Shown here in pieces: positions 56,842 through 64,000 of a DNA stretch of 64,000 bases. The stretch lies in the NCBI GenBank assembly GCA_900751885.1, contig CAADTH010000068.1, forward strand, positions 1 through 64,000, in the 5' to 3' direction. Each line of letters starts with the position of its first letter. Within the stretch, counting starts at the first letter, position 1. Source of the DNA: Clostridia bacterium. Its GTDB lineage: Bacteria > Bacillota > Clostridia > UBA1381. The position numbers and the translations under genes were made by a program. Below the pieces are notes generated by a model. It was given only the letters and a program-made list of their open reading frames with translations, ran no database searches and was not told the DNA's origin.

Positions 56842-58301
56842 TCGATTGTCAGCACCGCGACACTCATCGGCGGAAGCTCCAGATGAATGGTTCCATCCTC
56901 CATTGACACATCAAGCTGCCGCGCATGGACGCAATTTGGATTATCAAACGTATTGTGCGCCGCCTTATCGTCCGCAGTCAAAAGCATAGCGGACACCGCT
57001 TTTTTATCGGTATCACGAAGCGCAATCGACACCGCTTCCCTGCTGTATAAATCCACATTGCAAAGCGATACTGTGACAACACCATCCTTCTCGGATGCAG
57101 ACACGCTGATTTTCTCCAGACCTTCTGCCTCAATCTCAGGACTTTGTACTTGGGTATCCAGCACGTCGCCGCCCTGATGCCCCTTCATCATCGCCAACAT
57201 ATGGTAGGTCGGCGTCAGAATCATCTCTTGTCCCTCTGTCAAAATCACTGCCTGAAGCACATTGACCATCTGCGCGATATTTGCCATGACCACACGGTCG
57301 GCATGCTTGTGGAACGTATGAAGCGTCAAAACACCTGAAACCGCGTCACGGATGGTGTTCTGCTGATACAAGAATCCTGGGTTTGTCCCCGGCTCCACAT
57401 CAAACCAGGTTCCCCACTCGTCGACCACAAGTCCCACCCGTTTTTCCGGATCATACTGGTCCATGATTGCGCTGTGGCGCGTGATTGCCTCGTCCATGCG
57501 AAGCGCCGCGCTCATTGTCCGATACCACCCTGTTTCATCAAAATCGAGCGCACTGCCCTTTTCCTTCCAGCTTCCCGGCATGGTATAGTAGTGGAGTGAC
57601 ATCGCATCCATCACACCTGCCGCCTCGCGCATCAAAACCTCTGTCCAGTGGTAGTTGAAGTCCCCTGGACCTCCCGCAATCTTATAAATCTTATTCTCGC
57701 CATAATTCCGAACATATGTGCTATATCGGCGGTATAAATCCGCATAGTATTCCGGGCGCATATTTCCGCCGCAGCCCCAGTTCTCATTGCCGACACCAAA
57801 ATACTTGAGCTTCCACGGCTCTTCCCTGCCATTTTTGCGGCGTTCGTCCGCAAGCGGAGACGCGCCGTCGAACGTCATATATTCCACCCAGTCGCGCATT
57901 TCCTGCACGGTACCGCTTCCCACATTCCCACATATGTATGGCTGTGTGCCAAGCTGCTCACATAAATCGAAAAATTCATGTGTGCCAAAATGGTTGTTTT
58001 CCACTACGCCACCCCAGTTGGTGTTCACCATATACGGACGGGTCTCTTTTTTTCCGATTCCGTCGCGCCAATGGTAGTCATCCGCGAAGCAGCCGCCCGG
58101 CCACCTGAGAACCGGCACGCTCATTTGCTTTAATGCCTGTACTACATCCGTCCGAATCCCACGCACATTGGCGATATCCGACTCCTCTCCCACATAAATT
58201 CCCTCATAGATACATCTGCCGAGATGCTCTGCAAAGTGTCCGTAAATCTCTGGATTGATATGCCCTTTTTTTCGGTTTGCATTGATAACTATATGTGCCA
58301 T
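56838..58301 (-). CDS. abfA: Alpha-L-arabinofuranosidase (GH51)
   Basis: 487 residues, about the length of intracellular GH51 enzymes. The catalytic acid/base is the Glu of 'YFGVGNENWGCGGNM' (around residue 173) and the nucleophile the Glu of 'GLVVDEWGTWFD' (around residue 292). 'INPEIYGHFAEHLGRCIYEGI' is the N-terminal signature. There is no signal peptide, so it removes arabinose from oligosaccharides already taken up. No transporter or arabinose genes are nearby. The C-terminal beta domain (about 385-487) is present. Confidence 0.94.
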   Translation of the reverse strand: MAHIVINANRKKGHINPEIYGHFAEHLGRCIYEGIYVGEESDIANVRGIRTDVVQALKQMSVPVLRWPGGCFADDYHWRDGIGKKETRPYMVNTNWGGVVENNHFGTHEFFDLCEQLGTQPYICGNVGSGTVQEMRDWVEYMTFDGASPLADERRKNGREEPWKLKYFGVGNENWGCGGNMRPEYYADLYRRYSTYVRNYGENKIYKIAGGPGDFNYHWTEVLMREAAGVMDAMSLHYYTMPGSWKEKGSALDFDETGWYRTMSAALRMDEAITRHSAIMDQYDPEKRVGLVVDEWGTWFDVEPGTNPGFLYQQNTIRDAVSGVLTLHTFHKHADRVVMANIAQMVNVLQAVILTEGQEMILTPTYHMLAMMKGHQGGDVLDTQVQSPEIEAEGLEKISVSASEKDGVVTVSLCNVDLYSREAVSIALRDTDKKAVSAMLLTADDKAAHNTFDNPNCVHARQLDVSMEDGTIHLELPPMSVAVLTIE

Positions 58302-58381
58302 ATCATTTCTCCTTCATAATTTTATTAACTAGATTATATAATATCTATTCCGGAAATCAAGCAAAAAATCAGACTTTTTTG

Positions 58382-58897
58382 TTATAAAACCGTGATTTGA
58401 AGCCCCTGCATCACCTCAAGCGCTTTTTGATTCATGTCGGAATCATTGCTCGCCGTACAGCTATGGTCAACTACGATTTCCGCTTCAGGACATGCTGTTC
58501 TGGCAAGGATTGCATTCGAAATAATGCAGATATTGCTGACCACCCCCACGAGCTCAATCATGTCGTATGGATGCGCACGCAGATAATCAAAGAATTTGTC
58601 AGAACCGAATATCCCTTTTTCAAACGCCCTGCATCCCTCTAGAAGCTTTGCCGCTTTGCCATACACCTTATGTCCGTGTGTTCCCTTGAGACAGTGCCGC
58701 ACAGGAAGCTTTCTTCCCTCCTGCGTGTGCTCATACTCCTCTGTATGCGTATCGAGCGTATACACGACCTCGCCTTCCTCTTGATACTTCTCGATTTTTT
58801 CGCAGATGGCGTCCTCAATCTCCCTCGCCTGTGCAAAGCCCAATGCACCATCCACAAAATCATTCTGATAATCCACTACAACAAGCAGTTTTTTCAT
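58382..58897 (-). CDS. Isochorismatase-fold cysteine hydrolase (nicotinamidase-like)
   Basis: 171 residues. The Asp of 'LLVVVDYQNDFVDG' (residue 9 region), a central Lys and the Cys of 'VGVVSNICIISNAILAR' (around residue 123) form the catalytic triad of the family. 'YTLDTHTEEYEHTQEGRKLPVRHC' (in part) fits the metal-binding stretch of nicotinamidases, and 'HCLKGTHGHKVYG' follows. Hydrolysis of nicotinamide to nicotinate is the best guess. It is shorter than E. coli PncA (213 aa). It overlaps the pdxR gene by 4 nt, so the two are cotranslated. Confidence 0.82.
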   Translation of the reverse strand: MKKLLVVVDYQNDFVDGALGFAQAREIEDAICEKIEKYQEEGEVVYTLDTHTEEYEHTQEGRKLPVRHCLKGTHGHKVYGKAAKLLEGCRAFEKGIFGSDKFFDYLRAHPYDMIELVGVVSNICIISNAILARTACPEAEIVVDHSCTASNDSDMNQKALEVMQGLQITVL

Positions 58898-60291
58898 TTG
58901 ATCTCCTCCAGTCCCTTCTTGAATCGCTCCATTCCTTTATTTATCTCACCGATATCCGGATACGCAAAGCTGAGTCTCACAGCCTGCACGCTCCTTTCAT
59001 CAAACGCCGTAGATGGCAGTACCAAAAGACCATGCTCCCTGCACCACGTAGAAAGCTTTTCCGCATCCATTCGCACCCTCACCCAGATATACAGTCCCCC
59101 ACCGGGCGGCGTGTAGGAAACAGAACCGATTGCCTGCAGGCACGACAGCATATACTCATATTTCCCCCTGTATATCTGCTTCATATAGTTCTTATGTTCT
59201 TCCCATTTTCCACTTCGGATATACAAATCCAGTGACCTCTGCAACAGCCCCGATGAGGTGATGTCCGTATGGTATTTCGCCTGTGTCATGCCCTCCAAAA
59301 CAAGCGGCGGAACTGCCATGAACGCAATGCGCATTCCGGGCATCAAAAGCTTGGAAAAGCTTCTCAAATAAATGACATGTCCCATTTTATCCAGTGATTT
59401 CATGGAGTGAACACGCGGTCTGTCTGTATCTGTATAAGAAAGCTCACCCATCGAATCGTCCTCCAGCACATAAAATCCGTACTGCTGTGCCAGCCTTAAA
59501 ATCCCTTCCAGCTTCTCTTTGCTGTAGGAAACGGCAGTCGGATTTTGAAACCGCGTCATAAGATACAACAGCTTCGGCTTATAAAGACGCACCTTTTTTT
59601 CCAATTCAATCAGCTCAATTCCGTCCTCCTCCATGGAAACCGGCACACACCGCGCGCCACGCGACTCGAATACCGCGCGCGCGCCGCTATAGGTTGGCTG
59701 TTCTGTCATCACATAGTCTCCCGGATACAGCAGACATTTTGCCGCAACATCGATTCCCTGCTGGGAGCCTGATATCATTATAATATTCTCCTTTTTCTCC
59801 TGAAATCCACAAATTGACGCGATGGATCCGCGGAGCGGCAAATATCCATTGCTGTCCATACACCCAAACGCCGCTCCGCGGTCACGCTCCAGCACCGCGT
59901 CAATACATTCCTTAAAGGATTCTGTCGGAAACACCTCTGGATTCGGGGACGCATTTGCAAAGTCAATCATCCCCTTCTCCACGGCATAATAATTGATCTG
60001 CGGCTTTTCCTGTTTTTCTGGCACACACACATAGTATCCGCTTCCGCGCTTTGACCTTGCGTATCCTGCCGTCTCCAGCATCTGATAGGCGTGTACCACT
60101 GTGCTGACATGAATTCCGAGCTGTTTTGCATAGGCTCGGATGGCGGGAAGCCGTTCTCCTTGTTCAAATCTCCCCGCTTGAACGCCTTCCTTCAGACTGT
60201 GATAAATCTGTAGATATTTCGGACTCTGCTCATCAAATTGTATCGGTTCAATTTTCATTTTCTTTTTCTTACCTCCGATATTTTCTTGCAT
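58894..60291 (-). CDS. pdxR: MocR/PdxR-type regulator (GntR HTH fused to aminotransferase-like domain)
   Basis: 465 residues. A winged HTH of the GntR type covers about 25-90 ('GERLPAIRAYAKQLGIHVSTVVHAYQMLETAGY', in part). A class I aminotransferase-like domain runs from about 120 to 460, with 'YLMTRFQNPTAVSYSKEKLE', 'EDDSMGELSYTD' and the PLP-Lys region 'VIYLRSFSKLLMPGMRIAF'. In Gram-positive bacteria this family activates pdxST in response to PLP. The divergent pdxST 110 bp away supports that role here. Its stop overlaps the start of the cysteine hydrolase. Confidence 0.92.
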   Translation of the reverse strand: MQENIGGKKKKMKIEPIQFDEQSPKYLQIYHSLKEGVQAGRFEQGERLPAIRAYAKQLGIHVSTVVHAYQMLETAGYARSKRGSGYYVCVPEKQEKPQINYYAVEKGMIDFANASPNPEVFPTESFKECIDAVLERDRGAAFGCMDSNGYLPLRGSIASICGFQEKKENIIMISGSQQGIDVAAKCLLYPGDYVMTEQPTYSGARAVFESRGARCVPVSMEEDGIELIELEKKVRLYKPKLLYLMTRFQNPTAVSYSKEKLEGILRLAQQYGFYVLEDDSMGELSYTDTDRPRVHSMKSLDKMGHVIYLRSFSKLLMPGMRIAFMAVPPLVLEGMTQAKYHTDITSSGLLQRSLDLYIRSGKWEEHKNYMKQIYRGKYEYMLSCLQAIGSVSYTPPGGGLYIWVRVRMDAEKLSTWCREHGLLVLPSTAFDERSVQAVRLSFAYPDIGEINKGMERFKKGLEEIK

Positions 60292-60327
60292 TCAGGGGAA
60301 AAATAGTGTAGAATACAAACCAAATCA

Positions 60328-60365
60328 AATGGATTTTATCCATTTTGTATCGATACAATTATAAT
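60328..60365 (+). promoter_or_regulatory. pdxST promoter with paired palindromes (likely PdxR sites)
   Basis: Palindromes AATGGAT-TTT-ATCCATT (60328-60344) and TTGTATCGATACAA (60345-60358) lie directly upstream of TATAAT (60360-60365). The word ATACAA also occurs at 60313-60318 as a direct repeat. There is no good -35, which fits an activator-dependent promoter. Confidence 0.78.
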
Positions 60366-60401
60366 ACTACATTCACTTTGATTTGTAAAGGAGAATTTAT
60401 C

Positions 60402-61280
60402 ATGAACGAACGCTATACACTCAATAAAAATCTTGCCCAGATGCTCAAGGGCGGCGTCATTATGGATGTCGTGAACGCAGAGGAGGCTCAAATCGCACAA
60501 AAGGCAGGCGCTGTCGCTGTCATGGCGCTGGAGCGTGTTCCATCGGATATCCGCAAGCAGGGCGGTGTCGCGCGGATGTCTGATCCAAAAATGATAAAGG
60601 AAATCCAGTCTGCTGTATCCATTCCAGTCATGGCAAAGGTGCGCATTGGCCATTATGTGGAAGCGCAAATTTTACAAGCGTTATCCATCGACTATATCGA
60701 TGAAAGCGAAGTGCTCACACCGGCAGATGAGGATTACCATATTGACAAGCACACCTTCCAGGTTCCGTTCGTCTGCGGCGCGCGCAATCTCGGCGAAGCA
60801 CTGCGCCGAATTGGCGAGGGCGCGTCCATGATTCGTACCAAAGGGGAAGCAGGTACTGGAAACGTGGTGGAAGCCGTCCGCCACATGCGTACCATGCTCA
60901 CAGATATCCGCCGCGTACAATCTGCCGGTACGGAAGAGCTCATGACGATTGCAAAGGAATTCGGCGCGCCGTTTGACCTCGTAGAATATGTACACGCAAA
61001 CGGGACACTCCCTGTGGTCAACTTCGCGGCAGGCGGCATCGCAACGCCGGCTGACGCGGCGCTGATGATGCAGATGGGCTGTGACGGCGTATTCGTGGGC
61101 TCTGGTATTTTCAAATCCGCAAACCCACAAAAACGTGCAGAGGCAATCGTCAAAGCGGTCACCTATTATAATGATCCGAAAATCCTGGCAGAGGTGTCAG
61201 AGGATTTGGGACTTGCGATGGACTCTTTGGATCTCCGTGAAATCCCGGAAGAAAGCCGTCTGGCGTCAAGGGGCTGGTAG
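60402..61280 (+). CDS. pdxS: Pyridoxal 5'-phosphate synthase, lyase subunit PdxS
   Basis: ATG 60402 (MNERYTLNKNLAQMLKGGVI) follows AAAGGAG. 292 residues, normal length. 'MDVVNAEEAQIAQKAGAVAVMALERVPSDIR' (in parts) is the family hallmark; active-site lysines are in 'VMAKVRIGHYVEAQ' (Lys81 region) and 'RTKGEAGTGNVVEAV' (Lys149 region). It forms PLP from ribose 5-phosphate, glyceraldehyde 3-phosphate and ammonia. The ammonia is supplied by PdxT, encoded next. Confidence 0.97.
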   Translation: MNERYTLNKNLAQMLKGGVIMDVVNAEEAQIAQKAGAVAVMALERVPSDIRKQGGVARMSDPKMIKEIQSAVSIPVMAKVRIGHYVEAQILQALSIDYIDESEVLTPADEDYHIDKHTFQVPFVCGARNLGEALRRIGEGASMIRTKGEAGTGNVVEAVRHMRTMLTDIRRVQSAGTEELMTIAKEFGAPFDLVEYVHANGTLPVVNFAAGGIATPADAALMMQMGCDGVFVGSGIFKSANPQKRAEAIVKAVTYYNDPKILAEVSEDLGLAMDSLDLREIPEESRLASRGW

Positions 61281-61281
61281 G

Positions 61282-61869
61282 ATGAAGCCTGTTAAAATCG
61301 GGGTCCTTGCCCTTCAAGGCGCCATCACAGAGCATATTCGCCTGCTAGAGAGATTGGAAGCAGTAGAAGGCTGTGCTGTCCGCTATTTGGATGAAATCAA
61401 TACTTGCGACGGACTTATCATTCCCGGGGGTGAAAGCACTGCCATCGGCAGGCTTTTGCGTGACTTTCACCTGCTGGAGCCTTTGAGGGAGAAAATCCTC
61501 TCAGGTTTTCCTGTCTGGGGAACCTGTGCCGGCATGATTTTGCTTGCAAAAAGGATTGAAAACGACTCCGCTGTCCATTTGGGCGTGATGGATGTGACTG
61601 TGTGCCGCAACGCATATGGGCGCCAGATGGATAGCTTTCAGACTGCAGTGCGCGTTCCCGAGGTGTCGGACGGCGAAATCCCCCTTGTATTCATCCGCGC
61701 GCCGTATGTAACGCAGTGCTCACCTGAGGTGAAGGTTCTCCTGCGTGTTCAGGAGCATATCGTGGCATGCAGGCAGGAATCTATGCTTGCCACATCATTT
61801 CATCCAGAGCTTACTGGAAATCTCAGCTTTCATCAGTATTTTACCGATATGGTGCGCTCGTCTGTATAG
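61282..61869 (+). CDS. pdxT: Pyridoxal 5'-phosphate synthase, glutaminase subunit PdxT
   Basis: ATG 61282 (MKPVKIGVLALQGAITEHIR), 1 bp after the pdxS stop, with its ribosome site inside pdxS. 195 residues, class I glutaminase. 'GLIIPGGESTAIGRLL' binds glutamine, the catalytic Cys is in 'VWGTCAGMILLA' (around residue 78), and the His-Glu pair in 'ATSFHPELTGN' (around 172). It passes ammonia to PdxS in a 12+12 complex. Confidence 0.96.
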   Translation: MKPVKIGVLALQGAITEHIRLLERLEAVEGCAVRYLDEINTCDGLIIPGGESTAIGRLLRDFHLLEPLREKILSGFPVWGTCAGMILLAKRIENDSAVHLGVMDVTVCRNAYGRQMDSFQTAVRVPEVSDGEIPLVFIRAPYVTQCSPEVKVLLRVQEHIVACRQESMLATSFHPELTGNLSFHQYFTDMVRSSV

Positions 61870-61882
61870 AAAGACAAATAGC

Positions 61883-61910
61883 AAAAAAGGACAGATATCT
61901 GTCCTTTTTT
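61883..61910 (+). terminator. Terminator of pdxST
   Basis: Perfect stem AAAAAAGGACAGAT/ATCTGTCCTTTTTT. Confidence 0.9.
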
Positions 61911-61940
61911 GTTTCTCTACTATACTATTCATTTTGAGCA

Positions 61941-61967
61941 AAAAGAGCAGGAAAAATCCTGCTCTTT
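61941..61967 (-). terminator. Terminator of the SleB-like gene
   Basis: Stem AAAGAGCAGGA/TCCTGCTCTTT with a short loop, directly at the stop of the gene on the minus strand. Confidence 0.8.
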
Positions 61968-61968
61968 C

Positions 61969-62817
61969 TTATAAATAGAAATCATGATTTGCAATTCTGC
62001 GGTGGAATGTCCGATTGTTGACAATCCAAAAATTCGTCGCAATTCTCGGATTTAGGAAGTACAGGCTTCTGCCTGCCTCACTGTGTCCTTCCAGCGCACG
62101 CTTCGCCGCAATCATGCTGTGAGACGACGGTGTATTATAGATTGCTCCATTCATCGTCGGCTCAAACTGTACGCCGTACTTTCGGTCAAAAATCACATCA
62201 TAGATGGTATTCGGATACTCCCTGCTCTGTACGCGGTTCAAAATCACATTCCCGACAGCCACTTTCCCAGCAAACGGTTCCCCTCCGCTTTCTGCGTGAA
62301 TGATTCGTCCCAGCCAAAGGGTATCCTCCTTGTCATATTCTTTTTTCAAAATCATCTCTTGTGGAACGGTTTGATTCGATTTTTCTATCTTTACCTCATA
62401 ATATGTGCCGTCCCAGTTGACCCTTGCCCCCAGTGTCTCCGATATAAACCGTACCGGAACGAAGCACCGGTCCTGAACAATTCTTGCCGCCCCCTGCATT
62501 TTCACGCGCTTTCCATCTACCATCGCATACGCAGAGCCAATGGTAAGCTGTATCTTCTTCTCATCCTGCACTGACACCTTGGCGCGCTGTGGGTCCCACT
62601 CTACCCTGTCTGCACCAAGTGCCTCCGATACAAAGCGTATCGGTACATACGTCGTGTCATAGTCGATAAATGGACGGGCGTCTGTCTTGATATACTCGCC
62701 GTTCACGACAAGGTCAACCGGAATATCCCGGTCAGCCACTGCCCGTGCGCTCTGCGCCGAGAGACCAAACACCACTGCCATACATAGAAGATATCCTGCT
62801 AATTTTGATAACTTCAT
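61969..62817 (-). CDS. SleB-type cell-wall hydrolase with stalk domain
   Basis: 282 residues. A signal peptide covers about 1-26. Two copies of the copper-amine-oxidase-N-like motif follow ('TTYVPIRFVSEALGADRVEWD' in part and 'RCFVPVRFISETLGARVNWDG'; about 35-145). The Hydrolase_2/SleB domain (about 165-282) has 'LGRIIHAESGGEPFAGKVAVGNVILNRV' (in part), where the Glu of HAES is the likely catalytic residue. These enzymes cut spore-cortex peptidoglycan at muramic lactam. The stalk differs from the usual SleB wall-binding domain, so it may act on vegetative wall instead. The neighbours give no spore operon. Confidence 0.9.
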   Translation of the reverse strand: MKLSKLAGYLLCMAVVFGLSAQSARAVADRDIPVDLVVNGEYIKTDARPFIDYDTTYVPIRFVSEALGADRVEWDPQRAKVSVQDEKKIQLTIGSAYAMVDGKRVKMQGAARIVQDRCFVPVRFISETLGARVNWDGTYYEVKIEKSNQTVPQEMILKKEYDKEDTLWLGRIIHAESGGEPFAGKVAVGNVILNRVQSREYPNTIYDVIFDRKYGVQFEPTMNGAIYNTPSSHSMIAAKRALEGHSEAGRSLYFLNPRIATNFWIVNNRTFHRRIANHDFYL

Positions 62818-62899
62818 ACCATACCTCCTTAGTAGGATTTAATTCCACTATAGCATATCCCTTCTTTTAAAATCAACCCCAAATATCTGGAAACCAAAA

Positions 62900-63153
62900 G
62901 AGGATAGGAAAACATCGTGCTAGGCGAATGAAGCGAAGGAAACAGCGGCAAATGCGCTGTTTCCCTTGCCCGACGGCGTGCAATCGTACTCCGAGGGTGA
63001 GTTTTATCCGTAGCATAAAGCATGGATTTTAGAAATTTGTATGAGATACAAATTTTTATCTTGAAACAAGTATCATATTTGCAGTTAGAGTCAGCTTATT
63101 TTCAGCTTTTATCATGCTTTATGTGATCTGTACATGTTTTACAGCCCCTTTTT
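62900..63153. repeat. R2 dispersed element, copy 2
   Basis: About 254 bp, matching copy 1 (39612-39837). It shares the AACAGCG/CGCTGTT hairpin, the CATAAAGCATG/CATGCTTTATG pair and the right end (...GTTTTACAGCCCC). An extra 30-bp block with its own small hairpin (AAATTTGTAT/ATACAAATTT) is present, and the left end is diverged. It fills the 336-bp gap between two genes; I see nothing else in that gap. Confidence 0.85.
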
Positions 63154-64000
63154 CTATTCTATGACAAGCGGCTGCATCACAAGCTCCCCTGTCTCTTGAT
63201 TCCACAAAAGCACTTTCGTGCGTCCCTGCACAGTGCCCGAAAACTGCACCTGCATGGTGCGGTCGCCTGATGAAGTCTGCTGTTTGATTTGAACACCTGT
63301 CAAAGTCCCCGCCGCGTCAAAGCTTGCCATACCGAGAATATAGCCTGTATTCGGCTTCAAAAATTCACACGCAATCTGGATTGCTCCATCCTTCGAAGCG
63401 CTGCCCTCCAGTATCACGCCGTCAGAATAAAATGCAAGCTCCGCAGCATTTCCATACGAACCGTCCGGCGCGAGATACCGCACATACCGATATGGTGTCG
63501 GGTCAGCTCGCTTTACCGTTGTCACCTCTCCCTCCGGCGGCATTGTCTCAATCACATACAAGTCTGTATAGGAATCGTCCCCCCGATTGTATCCCTGGAA
63601 CCGCCCTCCAACCATCCTCTGGGCATATCCCTTGCGGGGAGCATAAGAAATGATACCAACCGTGGACGGCTCATTGAGCTTCAGCCCCACATACACGCCA
63701 TTTGCCTGCGTGCTGTCAAAATAGGTATCCAGCCGATTGTCCAACACGTTCGAAGCCGCCGCTCCCTCCCACGGCTGGCTATCCGTCGTATACAACTCAC
63801 CTGTCAGCCTTTTACTCGGATGAATCGCAGTCGGCGGCTCTATCTCAGGGCTTTTTGCCACTGCAATCTCCCAAATCTGTTCGTCTCCGCCTTTTTTGTC
63901 GTAGGAGATAAGCGGCGCGCCGTCCTTCGTGCTTGCCACGCTGACCGTAAGATAGTTCCTGCTTGTTTTACTGCGGATTCGGTATTCCCCTTCTCCTACT
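63154..64000 (-). CDS. Partial secreted protein with lectin-like and discoidin-like domains (5' end off the window)
   Basis: The frame is open to the window edge, so only about 282 C-terminal residues are seen. The first stretch ('YRIRSKTSRNYLTVSVAS', then 'GGDEQIWEI') has the QxW-like pattern of a ricin-type beta-trefoil end. Residues about 50-190 of this part look like an F5/8C (discoidin) domain: 'ASNVLDNRLDTYFDSTQANG', 'VYVGLKLNEPSTVGIISY' and 'YRYVRYLAPDGSYGNAAELAFY'. A final beta domain (about 200-282) closes it. It probably belongs to a large carbohydrate-active surface protein. The R2 element begins at its stop codon. Confidence 0.8.
   Translation of the reverse strand, partial: VGEGEYRIRSKTSRNYLTVSVASTKDGAPLISYDKKGGDEQIWEIAVAKSPEIEPPTAIHPSKRLTGELYTTDSQPWEGAAASNVLDNRLDTYFDSTQANGVYVGLKLNEPSTVGIISYAPRKGYAQRMVGGRFQGYNRGDDSYTDLYVIETMPPEGEVTTVKRADPTPYRYVRYLAPDGSYGNAAELAFYSDGVILEGSASKDGAIQIACEFLKPNTGYILGMASFDAAGTLTGVQIKQQTSSGDRTMQVQFSGTVQGRTKVLLWNQETGELVMQPLVIE

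Overview
The window looks like a chromosome segment of an anaerobic, spore-forming member of the Clostridia (Lachnospiraceae or a close relative). The basis is the gene content: pyruvate formate-lyase and its activase, an IreB-type regulator, the PdxS/PdxT route to PLP, a SleB-type cortex hydrolase, a YtaF-like sporulation membrane protein, a GH51 arabinofuranosidase, and sharp TTGACA/TATAAT promoters with AGGAGG ribosome sites. No species can be named from sequence alone. There is no rRNA and no CRISPR array.

Left end (1-5141): the right-hand end of an integrated mobile element, AT-rich and running off the window. It holds a phage-style genetic switch: a helix-turn-helix repressor, a divergent small DNA-binding gene, and three TTCC-N6-GGAA operators. 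It also carries small overlapping genes, a DUF4258/YgiT-type toxin-antitoxin pair, a voltage-gated-type potassium channel and a large serine recombinase. The recombinase reads directly into the 3' end of a tRNA-Ser gene, which marks the probable attachment site.

5120-23218: two tRNA-Ser genes, thrC behind a small P-loop gene, pgi, a VanW-like lipoprotein, a hotdog thioesterase, smpB-ssrA, a HicB-like protein without a HicA, and a 2552-residue secreted M6-type metalloprotease with long beta-rich repeats and a Pro-rich tail. Then come a nitroreductase, pflA, and a region of dispersed hairpin-rich repeats (called R1 here) that encloses a two-gene cassette.

23219-34292: pflB, separated from pflA by the repeats and cassette; more R1; a carboxynorspermidine decarboxylase and synthase pair; an unrecognised membrane protein; an Orn/Lys/Arg decarboxylase; and recD2.

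34357-46943: argD-argF-GNAT, yigZ-lipoprotein-trxA-queG, hflX, secG, secreted proteins, a DUF2334 deacetylase-like protein, ireB and ftsH. A second repeat family (R2) sits against the hflX stop codon.

47080-64000: a polyamine operon speD-speA-speE-speB (arginine to agmatine to putrescine to spermidine), a P-loop ATPase, a YtaF/MntP-like protein, an M23 peptidase, a second nitroreductase, a second copy of the two-gene cassette, a DUF6171 protein with a GH51 enzyme, an isochorismatase-fold hydrolase, pdxR facing pdxST, a SleB-type hydrolase, a second R2 copy, and the 3' part of a secreted lectin/discoidin-like protein.

The most novel-looking item is the recurring cassette at 21826-22577 and 55764-56451. 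Each copy has a small Trp-rich helical protein divergently transcribed from an HTH gene, with strong promoters and repeated operator-like motifs between them. The two helical proteins are diverged paralogues, the two HTH proteins are of different subfamilies, and one cassette lies between oppositely oriented R1 repeats within what was probably a pflB-pflA operon.
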